Source: Corvus cornix cornix
Taxonomy: Eukaryota; Chordata; Aves; Passeriformes; Corvidae
NCBI RefSeq assembly: GCF_000738735.6
Contig: NC_046334.1
Coordinates: 32,869,301 to 32,933,300, forward strand
DNA: 64,000 bases
Direction: 5' to 3'
Positions 15,601 to 27,167 of the stretch are shown here, one piece after another. The translations under genes were made by a program, and so were the position numbers. Each line of letters opens with the position of its first letter. Within the stretch, counting starts at the first letter, position 1. The notes below the pieces were generated by a model. That model was not told where the DNA came from. It was given only the letters and a program-made list of their open reading frames with translations, and did no database searches.

Positions 15601-16219
15601 CTTTAGGCTTGGAGAGAAAATTTCAGCCCATTCATTAATTTTAAAGATGCCAGTTAAGGCAGAAGTATTCTTATGTGCGAGATGAAATAAAATCATATTA
15701 AAAAATATAAAGAACCTCCTGCAAGTATTGGAAGTTTTCAAGTGAAATTTAATATATATTTTTTCTCCTAATAATTAATTTATGAATATTTTAAAAATCA
15801 AAATGTTTAAGCCACTGGAAGTCTCGATATGACTCCTCTCACTCTGATATCCTATCACCAGGATTTATGAGGAATTATAGGTTAGTCCTATGCATAGCAT
15901 TTGCATAAAGTATCTTTCCATATTGTTTAGGTTCCATTTTGAAATACTTCAAATCTGTCTGGCATTTTTAAGATTGGAATTTTGATTAAAATACATCAAC
16001 TTATTTTTGTTTACATAATTAGTATATGTTTGGTCTTTGAGAGACTTATAAACCTCTCTGATCTGATCTTCAAACTTAGGAGCTTTCAATAGAGTTCACC
16101 AATTCATAAATACCGTTTCATAGAAAGTAAACACCTGAATGCTGGGAATTAAATTGTTTCCTTTTAAAACATTGCAAATGAATCAAATAGGTTTAAGTGC
16201 AACAGTAACTTGCTTACAG
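12646..16219. other. Unannotated noncoding DNA
   Basis: No gene or repeat family is recognised. Two overlapping open frames at 13557-13861 (66 and 99 codons) resemble nothing I know. The segment 12700-13000 is somewhat richer in GC and less repetitive than its surroundings, but I cannot assign a function. Confidence 0.55.
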
Positions 16220-16224
16220 TTTAG

Positions 16225-16680
16225 TGTTAATGGACCCTTCTCAAAGCTGTAGGAGAACTTGAAATGAACTCAGTTTGTTAGCACAAATGGCTGAGCTGAG
16301 GAGTAAACACAGAAAGACTAGTTATCTTCAGATAAGGGTTGGGCCAAGGCTGGCCCAAGCTGGAAGATAAGAACAGTTAATGACCTGTCCACGTGGACGA
16401 GGAGAAAGAATCCAAAGAGGTGTTAGAAGACCCCAGACCACAAATCGCCATGACACCAAGAGGCACATGCAGGGCATATGATGACTGGGTGCACACACCA
16501 AGAGGGTATAAAGACCCAGGGGTTTCTTGGTTCAGGGAACCTCTCCAGAGGCACCCATCTAGAGCTGGCTTAAAATTAAACATTACCCTACACAATTAAT
16601 TTCTAATATTCGATTAAAAAAACTTGATTTAATCCCAAAAAAACCTAATTAAAAATTAATGGTCCTTTTATACATTAACA
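16225..16680 (+). mobile_element. Solo LTR of an endogenous retrovirus (ERVL-like)
   Basis: The segment begins TGTTAATG and ends CATTAACA, a perfect 8-bp terminal inverted repeat with the TG...CA ends of an LTR. It is flanked by TTTAG (16220-16224) and GTTAG (16681-16685), a 5-bp target duplication with one mismatch. A TATA box (TATAAA, 16507-16512) is followed about 65 bp later by a poly(A) signal (ATTAAA, 16575-16580), as expected for U3-R-U5 on the plus strand. No second LTR or internal coding region is nearby, so it is a solo LTR left by recombination. A 5-bp duplication fits ERVL-type elements, but the family assignment is tentative. Confidence 0.72.
16507..16512 (+). promoter_or_regulatory. 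TATA box of the solo LTR
   Basis: TATAAA lies in a locally GC-richer context (preceded by 'gaggg', followed by 'gaccc'), 283 bp into the LTR. It is the only good TATA box in the LTR and sits the right distance upstream of the poly(A) signal for an R region in between. Confidence 0.55.
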
Positions 16681-16685
16681 GTTAG

Positions 16686-18115
16686 CCTTTAAATGCTTAC
16701 AAGAGGCATTTTCTCCTCTTAGTGCTTTGAGAGGCAATCAAGAGCTTCTTTTTCTCTTTAATTACTGTCTTTTCATCCTTTCCAGAAACACAAATTGACA
16801 AAATGTTTACATCCTATTGAAGAAATGAGACAAATTACTTTCTACATACTAAAGTGTTTTGACCTTAGATACGATGCCTGTAACATCTCCAAGGAAACAC
16901 TAAGTTGAAATCTAAACTTTAATTAAAATTATATTTGAGGGCAATTATTTGGGCCACAAAATGTAATTTGCTTTATCATTGGTCATTACTCTTTCAAAAC
17001 TGTAGAGTTACTGTGCCCAGTGGCCTCAACGAAAATCTGTTTGTGTACCTGCCTTGCTTTGTAGCTCTAGCTGGATGGATAGTCTTCATTTCCTGGTAGG
17101 TTATAAATGTGTTCAGCTTCTCTGCTGTAGTTTCTGCTGGCAGAGGGCACTGCCCTCCAAAACTAAATCTTTCAATGTACTTCTGGTTTCAGGTTAAGGT
17201 TCCTTGGGAATCCCATGCCTTGAAAAGCTTTATATAACTGTCACACTCCGTTATTTTTTTAAAGATGCTTTAAAAAAACGTTTTTTCTCCAATAGATAAG
17301 ACTAAATATTAGTCACTTCCACTAAAAAGCTCGCTACCCTTTAAAAAATTTTAATGAATAAAAAATACATTAAAGAATATCTAAGAGATGCCTGCTGGTG
17401 TGTCTGTAAAAAGAAGAGAGTTTCATTTTTGAGTCTCTGAGCTAGCCCTGTTGCAACTCTTGAGTGGTCTTTCTATGGCAAGAAAGTGCCAGTATTTATG
17501 AGCTTCATGCTCAGGGATTTGACAGAATTGTGTAAAGAAGGCTTCAGATAACAAAGTATGAATACAGGGGAGTAGGGAGGGACTGTAGGAGGCAGAAAAC
17601 AAAAACCTGGTAGAGTCTTATCAGGAGGAGTTCATGCGGGAGAAAGCCAGCAGGAATACCCCAAAACCAAGGTGGGCAAAAACTACCTATTTGCAATGCA
17701 AACAAGATTCAGAGCCTGTGTTTGGTCCCTATCTTTTCGATTAGTACTACTGCCACAAAGGCTTATCCTAGGAGTTTAATAGGATAATGTAAATATTGCA
17801 GTAGTGAAATGCTGTATTTTAAAGTAGAAATGTATTCTGATTTGAGATCAAGGTGCTCACACTTGGTAATAACTCAGGAAAAACTTCAAAAGTCATTGTT
17901 TCTTCTGCTTCTCTGCCTAGGCTTTAAAAAAAAAAAAAAAGGTACTTAAAACTAGACGTCCTGCTACTGTTTGTTAACAAAGGATGGCAATAAATGATCC
18001 TTTGACTACTCAGAAATAATCTATTAGGTCAGTCAACCTAATAGATTAACCAGAGTTAATGTTGTTCTATAAACTATGCTTTCTTATATAGTAGTCATGG
18101 AATAGGTAGGAATGT
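16686..18115. other. Unannotated AT-rich DNA with a perfect hairpin
   Basis: No gene is recognised. The stretch holds an A15 run (17926-17940) and a 13-bp perfect inverted repeat with a 6-nt loop (18017-18048), listed separately. Confidence 0.55.
18017..18048. repeat. Perfect 13-bp inverted repeat (hairpin)
   Basis: TAATCTATTAGGT at 18017-18029 is the exact reverse complement of ACCTAATAGATTA at 18036-18048, with loop CAGTCA. It lies about 70 bp upstream of a CR1 fragment. I see no target duplication or flanking repeat that would make it a recognised transposon. Confidence 0.85.
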
Positions 18116-18590
18116 GGAGAAAAGAGACAGACCTGTTGGACCATGTCCAGAGGAAGATGCTCAGAAGGCTGGAACGCCTCTCCTGGGAAGCTGGCCTGAG
18201 AGAACTTCAGTTGTACAGCCTGGTGAAAAGAAGTCTCGTGGCAGCCTTACAGTACTTCAAGGTGGTGTAAAAGAAAGATGGAAACAACATTCACCAGGGC
18301 CTGCTGCAACAGAACAAAGAGTAAAGGTTTTAAAATAAAGGGAATAGATTTGATCACCTATAAGGAAGAAGTTTTTTACAATAACAGTGATGAAACACTA
18401 GCACAGGTTGCCCAGTGAGATAGTGGATTCCCCATCCTTGGGAATGTTCAAGTTTGAATGGGGGTCTGAGCAATCTGATATAGCTGATGATATCCCTGCT
18501 CATTGGCAGGGGGTTTGGACTTGGTAACCTTTAAGGGTCCCTTCCAACTCAGACTATTCTGATTCTACAGCATTCTATAACTCTGTAGAG
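18116..18590 (+). mobile_element. CR1 LINE 3'-end fragment (about 475 bp)
   Basis: A 5'-truncated CR1 copy in plus orientation. It starts in the end of the reverse-transcriptase ORF or the 3' UTR ('gaagatgctcagaaggctgg', 'gagaacttcag', 'agcctggtgaaaag') and runs through the 'aggttgcccagtgag' block. It ends with 'ggtcccttccaactcagac' and the degenerate ATTCT-type tail repeats near 18560-18590. This is the longest and clearest CR1 tail in the window. An open frame of 74 codons at 18114-18338 runs through it but has no independent support. Confidence 0.93.
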
Positions 18591-19484
18591 CGAATGGGGA
18601 GAAAAGAAATCTAAAAAAACATTTAAAAGGAGGAAAGGAAAAAATAAGAAGCCATCGAGAGAAACTTACAAGTTTACACATAAGCATAAAAATACTACCA
18701 GAAGCCAAAATATTGTTAATCTGGGAAATCTCCCTAGTGGTATAGCTATGATGGTTATTTTAACAGTCTGGTCCCTAAAAACATTCTGGTGCTGTAGTAG
18801 AAAAAGTATTAATTTAATGTGCAGCACTCTAACTTATTTTTATATTACACCAGTATAATACTGGTGAAAATACTGCACCCTAGAGGAATGCTAAAGCTGA
18901 GATCCTGTATGAGAACCATATTACCTCTAAGAGAAAATACTCCCTAGGAAGTCCAGATTTACAGGTGACTTTGCTATGCTTAGCTGGACAGAATTCTTGA
19001 ACTTGAATTACTTACAGGGTATGTGGTTCTACTGGCAACTATTGACTAGGGAATAGACAGATCCACTGCATTTTGTAAGTACTATTTTCTAGTATGAAAC
19101 AAAAAGGCTTCTATTCCTTCAGGCATTTCTCTTAGGAAGCATTCCTCTGACACTCCTTTTGAAAGGTAAGTGGTACATGTATGATCTCTTCTGCTGAAGG
19201 GTTTTAAAAGGAACACTACTTTCACTGCTTCGGTGTGGGTCTGCTGTTTTATTTTTTTTTATGTCTGGGGGTTTTGGTGTTTTTGTTATTATTTTGGTTT
19301 TCTGTAATTTGAAAGAATAGCTTTATCAGAGCAAACACTTTGTGACTATCTCTGGAGGGCCTTAAGATTGCCAACAACACCGTAACAAGCTTCTATAACT
19401 ACTAGAGGTCACTTTTTAGAAAGAAGCAGACATACCAATATGTGATGTAAACAGAATAGGCTTGATGCAGCCCAGCACCTTAAT
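18591..19484. other. Unannotated noncoding DNA
   Basis: No gene or repeat is recognised. A T-rich stretch lies at about 19240-19300. Confidence 0.5.
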
Positions 19485-19948
19485 TGTGCCTCCCCTGATG
19501 GGGGAGCCTTTTTAGAGTCTCTGTGAGGAGTCCGAGAGATGAACGGGACCTTCGGCCTTCTCTGCTTTCAGATAATTGTTTATTAAGTCTTATCAGAGAA
19601 ATAGAGCCACTAACGTGACCCAGACATAGCACAAAGCAGAGAATGCAGGAGAATGCCAAATTATCAAGATAGCACAGCCTTTTTAAAGGTAAATTAACCA
19701 ATAAAAGCTTAAAACGAAAGATATTTTCACTTTTCTTCCAATGTCTAGTAAATTGTCTGGTCACGCAGACAGGAACTGCAGAACTCTTTATCCAATCATC
19801 CCAAACTACTTCTACTGCAGAATATGGAGTAGAAGAAGAAGAAAAAAGGTCTGGAGAACAACAACAATCCTCCATTTTGATGTTTTTTGCTTTTATCTAT
19901 TTACTGTATTCATAAACCCAAGACCTCTAAGTTTTTCACCCTGTGACA
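19485..19948 (-). mobile_element. Probable endogenous retrovirus LTR (minus strand)
   Basis: On the minus strand the segment starts TGTCACAG and ends GGCACA, giving TG...CA ends over 464 bp. It contains a TTTAAAAAGG TATA-like box (complement at about 19680-19690) and an AATAAA poly(A) signal (complement at about 19579-19585) followed by a GC-richer U5-like stretch. This order is what an LTR should show. No matching 4-6 bp target duplication is visible at these ends, so the true boundary may differ; TGTGAATT at 19980 reading down is an alternative start. A 131-codon frame crossing it (19480-19875) is probably fortuitous. Confidence 0.55.
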
Positions 19949-21028
19949 ATCTTACATAATATTCTATCACCTAATTCACACCAGTGCAGATTCTAATTCT
20001 TCCCAAAGGGTAGGCAATTTTCTCCATGAATGAAGGTCAAAAACAGTGTTGTCCAGGGGGGTAGAACCCTTCAAAACAGGCAGAGAAATATTCTTTGCAT
20101 TCTGGGTTCCCACAAGGCTGATAGATAGAAAGATGGCAGTTTCTAACACAGTCTCTAGGAATATCCCAGATATAAAAGCAAATATTTTTCAGTGCTTTTC
20201 CTAAATGTTCACTCTGCTCCAATTTGCAATTGGCATATGTCCACCTTGAGGACACCGCCTCTTGGATGTCTATAAACTAATTTTCATTCAAAATTAGTAA
20301 AATATTTTAACCAAGCACAAACTAAAACAAATCAATATCAGAAATATCACAGGAAAAAATGTCCACAATATCTTATTAAAAATGTCACAAAATGTTAGCT
20401 AAAAATTACCTGGTTTGGTAAACATAAGTGTTTGCATATCCAGTCTCACTCCCCCAAGGTGAGGGCTGGGAAGGACAAGGAAGGGGGTGGAGGAGTGGAG
20501 AAGAGAGGGGAAAATACCTACCATCATTAAGAAAAGCCAAATAAACCACACAATAAAACCTTGGGGAAAAAAATGTGATTCTAAAAAAATAAATAAGCTT
20601 TGAAAGGGAGCAGTTTCATTTTAATAATGGGACATTTAGTCATCTCGTCTTCCTTTAGTCCACTGGAGCTATACCAGAAAGATACATGAATATTTAATCT
20701 CATACTAATGACTTCATTTGCACATATAGCTACTTAAAGAATGTTTTCAACCACCAAAATTTGTCCATCAAGCACATTTTGACACACTGAAATAAAGGGT
20801 AATGTTAGAATAGCCGTATTCCTCCAAGCAAATGTGATTAAAGTTGCAGTAATATAAGACACCAATAAAATAACAGATAATAAACAGGATCTTTTAGATT
20901 ACAATGAAGTTCTCTAGTTCTCCCAAATGCTGGTAAAAATTATATTAAAGCAAAAGAAAAAAACACACACAAAACCCACAAACAAAGAAACAAAACACTT
21001 CATGCAGGTCACGTGTCTAACTTCAGTG
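19949..21028. other. Unannotated DNA next to the LTR; possible retroviral remnant at 20037-20255
   Basis: The first 300 bp lie directly upstream (minus sense) of the probable LTR, and could be internal retroviral sequence. A 72-codon minus-strand frame at 20037-20255 is rich in cysteine (seven in the second half), but I cannot match it to gag, pol or env. There is no polypurine tract beside the LTR, which argues against a contiguous 3' end of a provirus. The remainder to 21028 is AT-rich and featureless apart from a G-rich patch at about 20455-20510. Confidence 0.35.
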
Positions 21029-21124
21029 TAACCTGGTCTAGTGGAAGGCGTCCCTGCCTATGGCAGGGATATTAAAACTAGATGATCTTTAAGGTCCCTT
21101 TCAACCCAAACCATTCTATGATTT
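21029..21124 (+). mobile_element. CR1 LINE extreme 3' end
   Basis: A very short CR1 tail. It runs from 'acctggtctagtggaaggcg' through 'ccctgcctatggcaggg', 'gatgatctttaaggtccctt' and 'caacccaaaccattctatg' to an ATTTATG tail. It is the same end as in the copies at 18.1 and 58.2 kb. Only about 95 bp remain, so it is heavily 5'-truncated. Confidence 0.93.
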
Positions 21125-23890
21125 ATGGTTGATGGGGTGTCCTTTCAAGTAAAAAATGACATGCCCGAACAGAAATACCATCTAATTTCAGGTGTGTGTG
21201 ATTTCTGCAGTGACAAGCCTTGCTGGAACTTGTTTGTGTTAGCAGCGTGAATTGCCACTACGGAAAGCAAAAGGCTAAAACAGAAAACAATACTGGACAA
21301 GAAAGTATTTTATATGCATATCTCTCATGCAATCTTCACACTCCCTTGCAGTTAGATTACTCTTATTCATTACTACCATGAAGAACTAGTAAAAATAGAT
21401 TCCAAGCAAAACAACCTGGCTTACTGTCACATCCCATTCCCACCTTGTCCCCCCTTGCAAAGCAGTCTATGCCTGCCGCTCCCTGCCACATGAAATGGGT
21501 ATTCAGCTTCATAAACAGCCCAAGGAATTATTTTAGAAAGTGCTTATTAAAAAGCAGGATCCCTGCCTCCTCCATACATGCTTATCTCTCTATTCTTTGC
21601 TCTTTGCTCTTAGTTCCAGCTTGAGTATGAAGTCCCTATTAATACAAATGCGCCTTAAAAAGTCCAAATATGGATTAGGTACTTGTCTTTTCATGGTGGC
21701 AATGTATAGAAAAATAGCTTGCAGCCATCAGTCAGTCACATTGACCTTCAGTTCCACAATGAACTATGATTTTCTTACATTTTTAATAGCCAAAAAAAAA
21801 AGCTAGTACAGCGGCCATTTAGCTGCAAGTTACAAAATCTTTTTAGCATTTGGGAGTTTTATGTTTTTCTCTCTAAGAGGTTAAGTAATGGGAATATGAA
21901 TCAAACCACCATTTGGATACTGCTCATACTGCAGAATAGCATTTTGTAATGAGAATGAAGTTGTTACAAAATTTGTATTAATATCTGGAAAATAAAGTTG
22001 ATTGTGTGGGGTGGGATTATGCAGACAAAAATAACGTGACCAGTTTACACATACATGCATATGTATGAATGTGTATCAGATGAAAAAAACTTGCCTACAA
22101 AAAGTGTGACTTCAATTTCAAAGGCAATTTCAGTTTCCCTGAGAAAATTAGAGTATAAATTTTCTACTATAGCCACTTATTATTTGAATAATTTAACACC
22201 TAAAGCTTTCAAGCAACAGACACCATAGGACTTTAAAAAATGAAGAAACAAACTAAGTAGAAGACAGAAGAAAGGATGGAAAAGCTAAAATTAGAAAGGA
22301 AATATGTGCAATGTTGGACATAAAAGGCAAGAATTCATGGAGTTTTTTCCTGTCATTCATGCCCTGTATGACCTGCATTATTATCTCACATGATTTCCTG
22401 ACCCTATGAGTTGGATTCCAAGAAACTGCTCTGGTTTAAGCACCATGAATTGGTTTTCTATAGGATTCACTCATAAGTTTGTAACTGTAAAAGTGGTTTC
22501 TAACATCACTTAAAACATTGGTACAAATAGAAATATAAGATTCTTCAACACTTCATATCCATTAGCAGATATTTCTCTTATTAAGTTCTTTTTGCTTTTA
22601 AATTTGTCAGGTAGTATTGGAACAACTTGGAAAGCATTAGCAGCCTTTGAATTATAATGTTTTATTTCTATAGTCAGTTATTTACCTGGGTGGCTGAAAA
22701 GTAGAAACTTTCTTTTCATTTAGAAGAATGGCTCTGACTGAAGTGTTGCTTTGCAGCAAAGGGTATATTTTGCAGCTGACTTCATCCGTAGGAAGAGTGC
22801 TGGCAGCATCAGCCCCACGGCAAGCTGGTAAGTGCAGTGTTATGAGCCTACAGAGGGTTCTCTCTGGCCAGTGTAAGCAAGCAGACATACAGAAGAAATG
22901 GTGGTGGTAGAGATTTTCAATTAGGCAGACTTTTAACACAGGCAAGTTTTGCAATAACAACACATTCTCTGGTCATCTCTGCTGCACAGAAAGTGAGACC
23001 AAGTCCTTCCCAAGTGTAGCAGTGCCACCAGCCCTCCCAATGCAGTTCCTGAACCTCTCAGGGATGCCCTGAGCAGCCCTCTTATCTGCACTCCTTAGCT
23101 GGTTCCAGGGTTCCAGTTTGTGAGCCAAATGATTACGCCAAGAAAACTCTACTGAGAAAAAGGTCTGCATAACCACATGCTTAACCTGACAACATTAACT
23201 CTCATGGAAATCTGCAAATAGCTACAACCTGCCCTGATACAGGTCCAGCAAATGTTTTCTTACTCCTGAACTAAAGCTTCCCCTGGCACTGTGTCAGCAT
23301 CCTGAATGTTGACAAAAGCTGCTGCAGTGTTTCAGAGCTCGAGAGGGAATGCTGAGTGCATGGAAAGCAGATGCATTTACCAGCCCCTGACATTAAGGTC
23401 ACTGCTAACTCACTCCAGCATGGTTTCAGCACCAGAAGGTGAAATCAGCTCTCCCACACACATCAGCTCAAAAATGCTTTCTTGTCACCATATTGTCTTA
23501 TTAATTGACTCAGAAAATTTAATCTGTTTTGGAGACCTATATGAGAACACGTGTCCTAGAATGTATTTGAGACTGAGATTTCTTGTTTCATAAGTAATTT
23601 GAAATGTTGGTGTATTTACTCAAAGAACTACTGGTAAGTAAGCTATTATACAATCTGTTTCTTATCAGTGGCAGAACATAAGTTATGCTTCTTAATATAA
23701 ATATGTATTTATGCACATATATAATTTATATTTATGTAAATTTAAATTACCTGTTCATAAGTTGACATGAAGTTTTCGAAGGGACTAATATTCTTTGATT
23801 CTAGTCCAAAGTCTTTCATGTTAAAATATTATGAATTTTTGATTCAATGAATGTGCTGTTGGGTTATGAAATTTTAGTATATTTGGTATT

Positions 23891-23950
23891 AGAAATAGAT
23901 GAAGGATTTCTACATCAAGAAATAGATGAAGGATTTCTACATCAAGAAAT
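23891..23950. repeat. 27-bp tandem duplication (2.2 copies)
   Basis: The unit starting AGAAATAGATGAAGG occurs at 23891-23917 and again, identically, at 23918-23944. The first six bases of a third copy follow. Perfect identity implies a recent slippage or duplication event. Confidence 0.95.
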
Positions 23951-26900
23951 TTAAAATGAATTTGTAAGCGCTGGATATTTTAACTAAGAATAATTGCACA
24001 TTATTATTCAAATATTTTCTTTTTTAGAGATCAGAGTCAAGTCTCAACTATTGCATTTGTGGCATAAATCAAACAAGAAGATATTCCTTATAGTTCAGTT
24101 TAAAACTAAAACTATTTTGCAATCAGACAAATATGGTGTAGCTCTGAATCCATTGTTTCACCCAAATAAAACCTTTCTGCTGTCAATGCAAGAGAAAAAC
24201 TTTGGCCATGGCACAGCTTTAACATAAAACCTGCAACTGTTTTTCCTTCATTTAGAGTAGATACAGCTTTGTCTGTAGAAGATTCTATGTATATATTGCA
24301 CATGGTTTAGCCTCAAAGCTCACTCTTATTCAGTGAATACGAGGAAGAAGTGAGTGTACAGGGCCACTGTTGGGGTGCTCCTTTCTGCATGTTTCTTGTT
24401 TTTACACTGTACTCTGACATGGACAATAAATTATGGTTGAAGAAAACACAAACACAAAAAAGGAGGCACACCCGATTTCCAGGAGATCTTCAGGGCTGAC
24501 AGAAGCACAGTAAATCACAGATGGTCACTTTAATCATATTTGTCCTTCCTGTCAATTTAAAGAGAAAGTTATGACTCCTTAAGCAATAAAAATCTTCTGT
24601 TCAACATTGATAAACAGTCACAGATGTGAATGCTTATTTTTGCATTCAGCACATTCACCTGGGAAAGAGCCAGACATTGCAAAATACCAGGCATCATCTA
24701 AATAAAAGCAGCCTTTCCTAATGAGGCAATGTGGATACCAGATGAAATAAGTGAGTATAACATACTAGGAGAATATTTACCTGTTCTATAAACCCTGGAA
24801 AGACTAGAAAAACAATGTATTAGACACACCCCTACTCTTCTGAAAAGATCTATACTGGAAAAGTAACTGGTTAGATCCACAAGACATTTAAATTCATTTC
24901 AGATAAGCGTACCTTACAGTACTTACTGCAATCAAAACATCTTTTTCTAGGATTATTGTCTTTCCCCGTTTCTTATGAACTTGATAAAAACCATGCTGTG
25001 TATTTGATCCCAGGGTGTTCATATTTATTTCTCCATGCATGAGAAAATTTGAAACCAACAAAATAATCTAATGCCAAGATGAAGACATAACTGATTACTG
25101 TGAAATGTTTGTCCCTTCTGATTTTCAACCCCACAATGAAAATTCTGATTGTGAGGCACGTAACTTCATAAATGAAGGAGGAAAATAATTTTCCATTTAT
25201 TATTTTGTCTAGAATGACAAGATTTTGAAACAAAATTAAAAAGAAATTTTTTTATGTTTCAAGGGAATAAGCACTTGCATTTTCACGCTGAATGCCTTTT
25301 TAATGCTGTTACATAAATCTCCGAGGTTTCATAGGCCAAAATCCAAGCTTTTACCAATAAAATTTAAAGAAAATAAAGATAGGTTTCTCTTAAAAATAAC
25401 TATACAAAGTTTCAGATCAGGAGTTCCAACATGTACCTATTGAGTTCTTTAGAAAACTACTTGACAGGAGGAAAAAAAAAACAACAAAGAGAACTATTCT
25501 TATTTAAACTGGAATTAAGATTGGAAATAGAGCTGTACTCCTTTAACAAGGTTAAAAACCTTTCCAATAAGAAAATATAACAGCTTTTCTTTTCCTTCTC
25601 CCCAAGAATACACTGAACAAATACGCTACTAGTAAATTCCTTTTAAAATATCAAAATGAAAAATTAATTTAAACACAAAAGCAAACTGTAAAGATAATCT
25701 AGCAGTATTCTTATGACCCTTGTAATGCAGAAAGTCGAGCTGAGGAATCCCAAGAGCCTCATTCTTAGCTCAGGTGCTTGGATGTGTGGGATGAATAATT
25801 GCCACCTAATTCATTGCCTTTGTTCATCGCACACAACAGGGAGCAGTTTTACAGCTCCTGTTTACAGTTTACTAAAGTACCTCACTGCTACAGAAATTTT
25901 AAAATTTGGTCCTAGATATTCATGTGGCAGGCCTCTTCAGGCCAGTAATTATATGGAATATCCAGCTCAATGCTATGGTTTGTTTTCTTCACTCTTATTT
26001 TCTTAATATGGCCTGCCACCCAAAAATGTTAATTTGGTATCAGTAGTAACTGAAGAAAGGAGGAGAGGGGAGAGAATCTTACACACCGGGGCTTTTAACC
26101 TTGTCCTGAAGCTGCCATGAATACTGCAGAAAGAAACAACAGTGTTGACAAAAGAAGATAAAGTGTTAACATTCCTGACTACTAAAACATATAGTTACTA
26201 TACAGCACAGGATTATCAAGCAGTGATCTGTTTTGAAGATTACACGGCTACAATGGCTGTAAACGGTTATTGCAGTAGAGTATTTAAATTTTCATTGAGT
26301 GATTTAAGGAACAGTGTGATGAAGAAATGCAGAGATCTCATCTAACTACCACTGTTCCCGTATTTTAAACGTGAAGCTACTGAAGTTATGCCAATACACT
26401 TCTTATTCCTTTGAGTAAAATTTGTTATTCTCTGAGTATTTCAAGTTTGAGGGAGGACTAGGGAAAAATTTGTGAAATAATAAGTAATGAACAGAATAAA
26501 GAACATGCTTTTGAGATATTTAATCTCTACAAACATTAGTTTTGTACATGATTTCTGAATTCAAATAATAAGAAAAAGTCAAATATGACAAGAGTTTTCT
26601 ATAGTATACTTAGAATACATTTGGAATACACTTGGAATGCATAGAATTCTCTACAGTGGGTAAGTCATTGTATTTTCTCTTTTTAAAGTCAAAGATACTT
26701 ATACGCTAGCATATGCTGAAGACAGACATCAATGAAGTAAAAATGCAAAACCAAACTCAAAAACTTGAGGCTCACCAACAGGATCTGCTCTAAAAAATGG
26801 GATTAAACAGAGGCAAAAGCAACCAGTGCAGCTGTAGTAAGAACTAAAGTTAAAAGAAGAAATGCCAGGCTGCTGCTACTGCACAGCTCCACAGCCTTGA

Positions 26901-27151
26901 GCCTGACATGTCATATTTAGTGCATTTTGCTGCTTTATCCCCAAAACGAGTAGTTGTTCAGATTTCTACCAACACAATGTCTAAAAATCTTGTCTTCTTC
27001 TTAATCTATGTCTGCAATCATTACATTTCCAAAGATGATAAAATATTACAGAAAAGCAATCTATCTGGTTATAAATGGACCGCATGTTCTGAAATAATAC
27101 AACCTCTTCAGCCTATTGCTTGACCAGCATTACTGGCATGAATGAGAGAAG

Positions 27152-27167
27152 GGACCCAGCTGGGTCC
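27152..27167. repeat. 16-bp perfect palindrome
   Basis: GGACCCAGCTGGGTCC reads the same on both strands, with a central PvuII-type CAGCTG (also an E-box). It is GC-rich in AT-rich surroundings. Confidence 0.9.

Noticed and set aside
19480..19875. 131-codon minus-strand frame
   Set aside because: It lies within a probable LTR and covers its TATA-like box and poly(A) signal. It has no recognisable domain.
22728..22910. Possible exon ending at CTG|GTAAGTG (about 22827)
   Set aside because: A consensus donor alone is weak evidence, and the peptide is unfamiliar.
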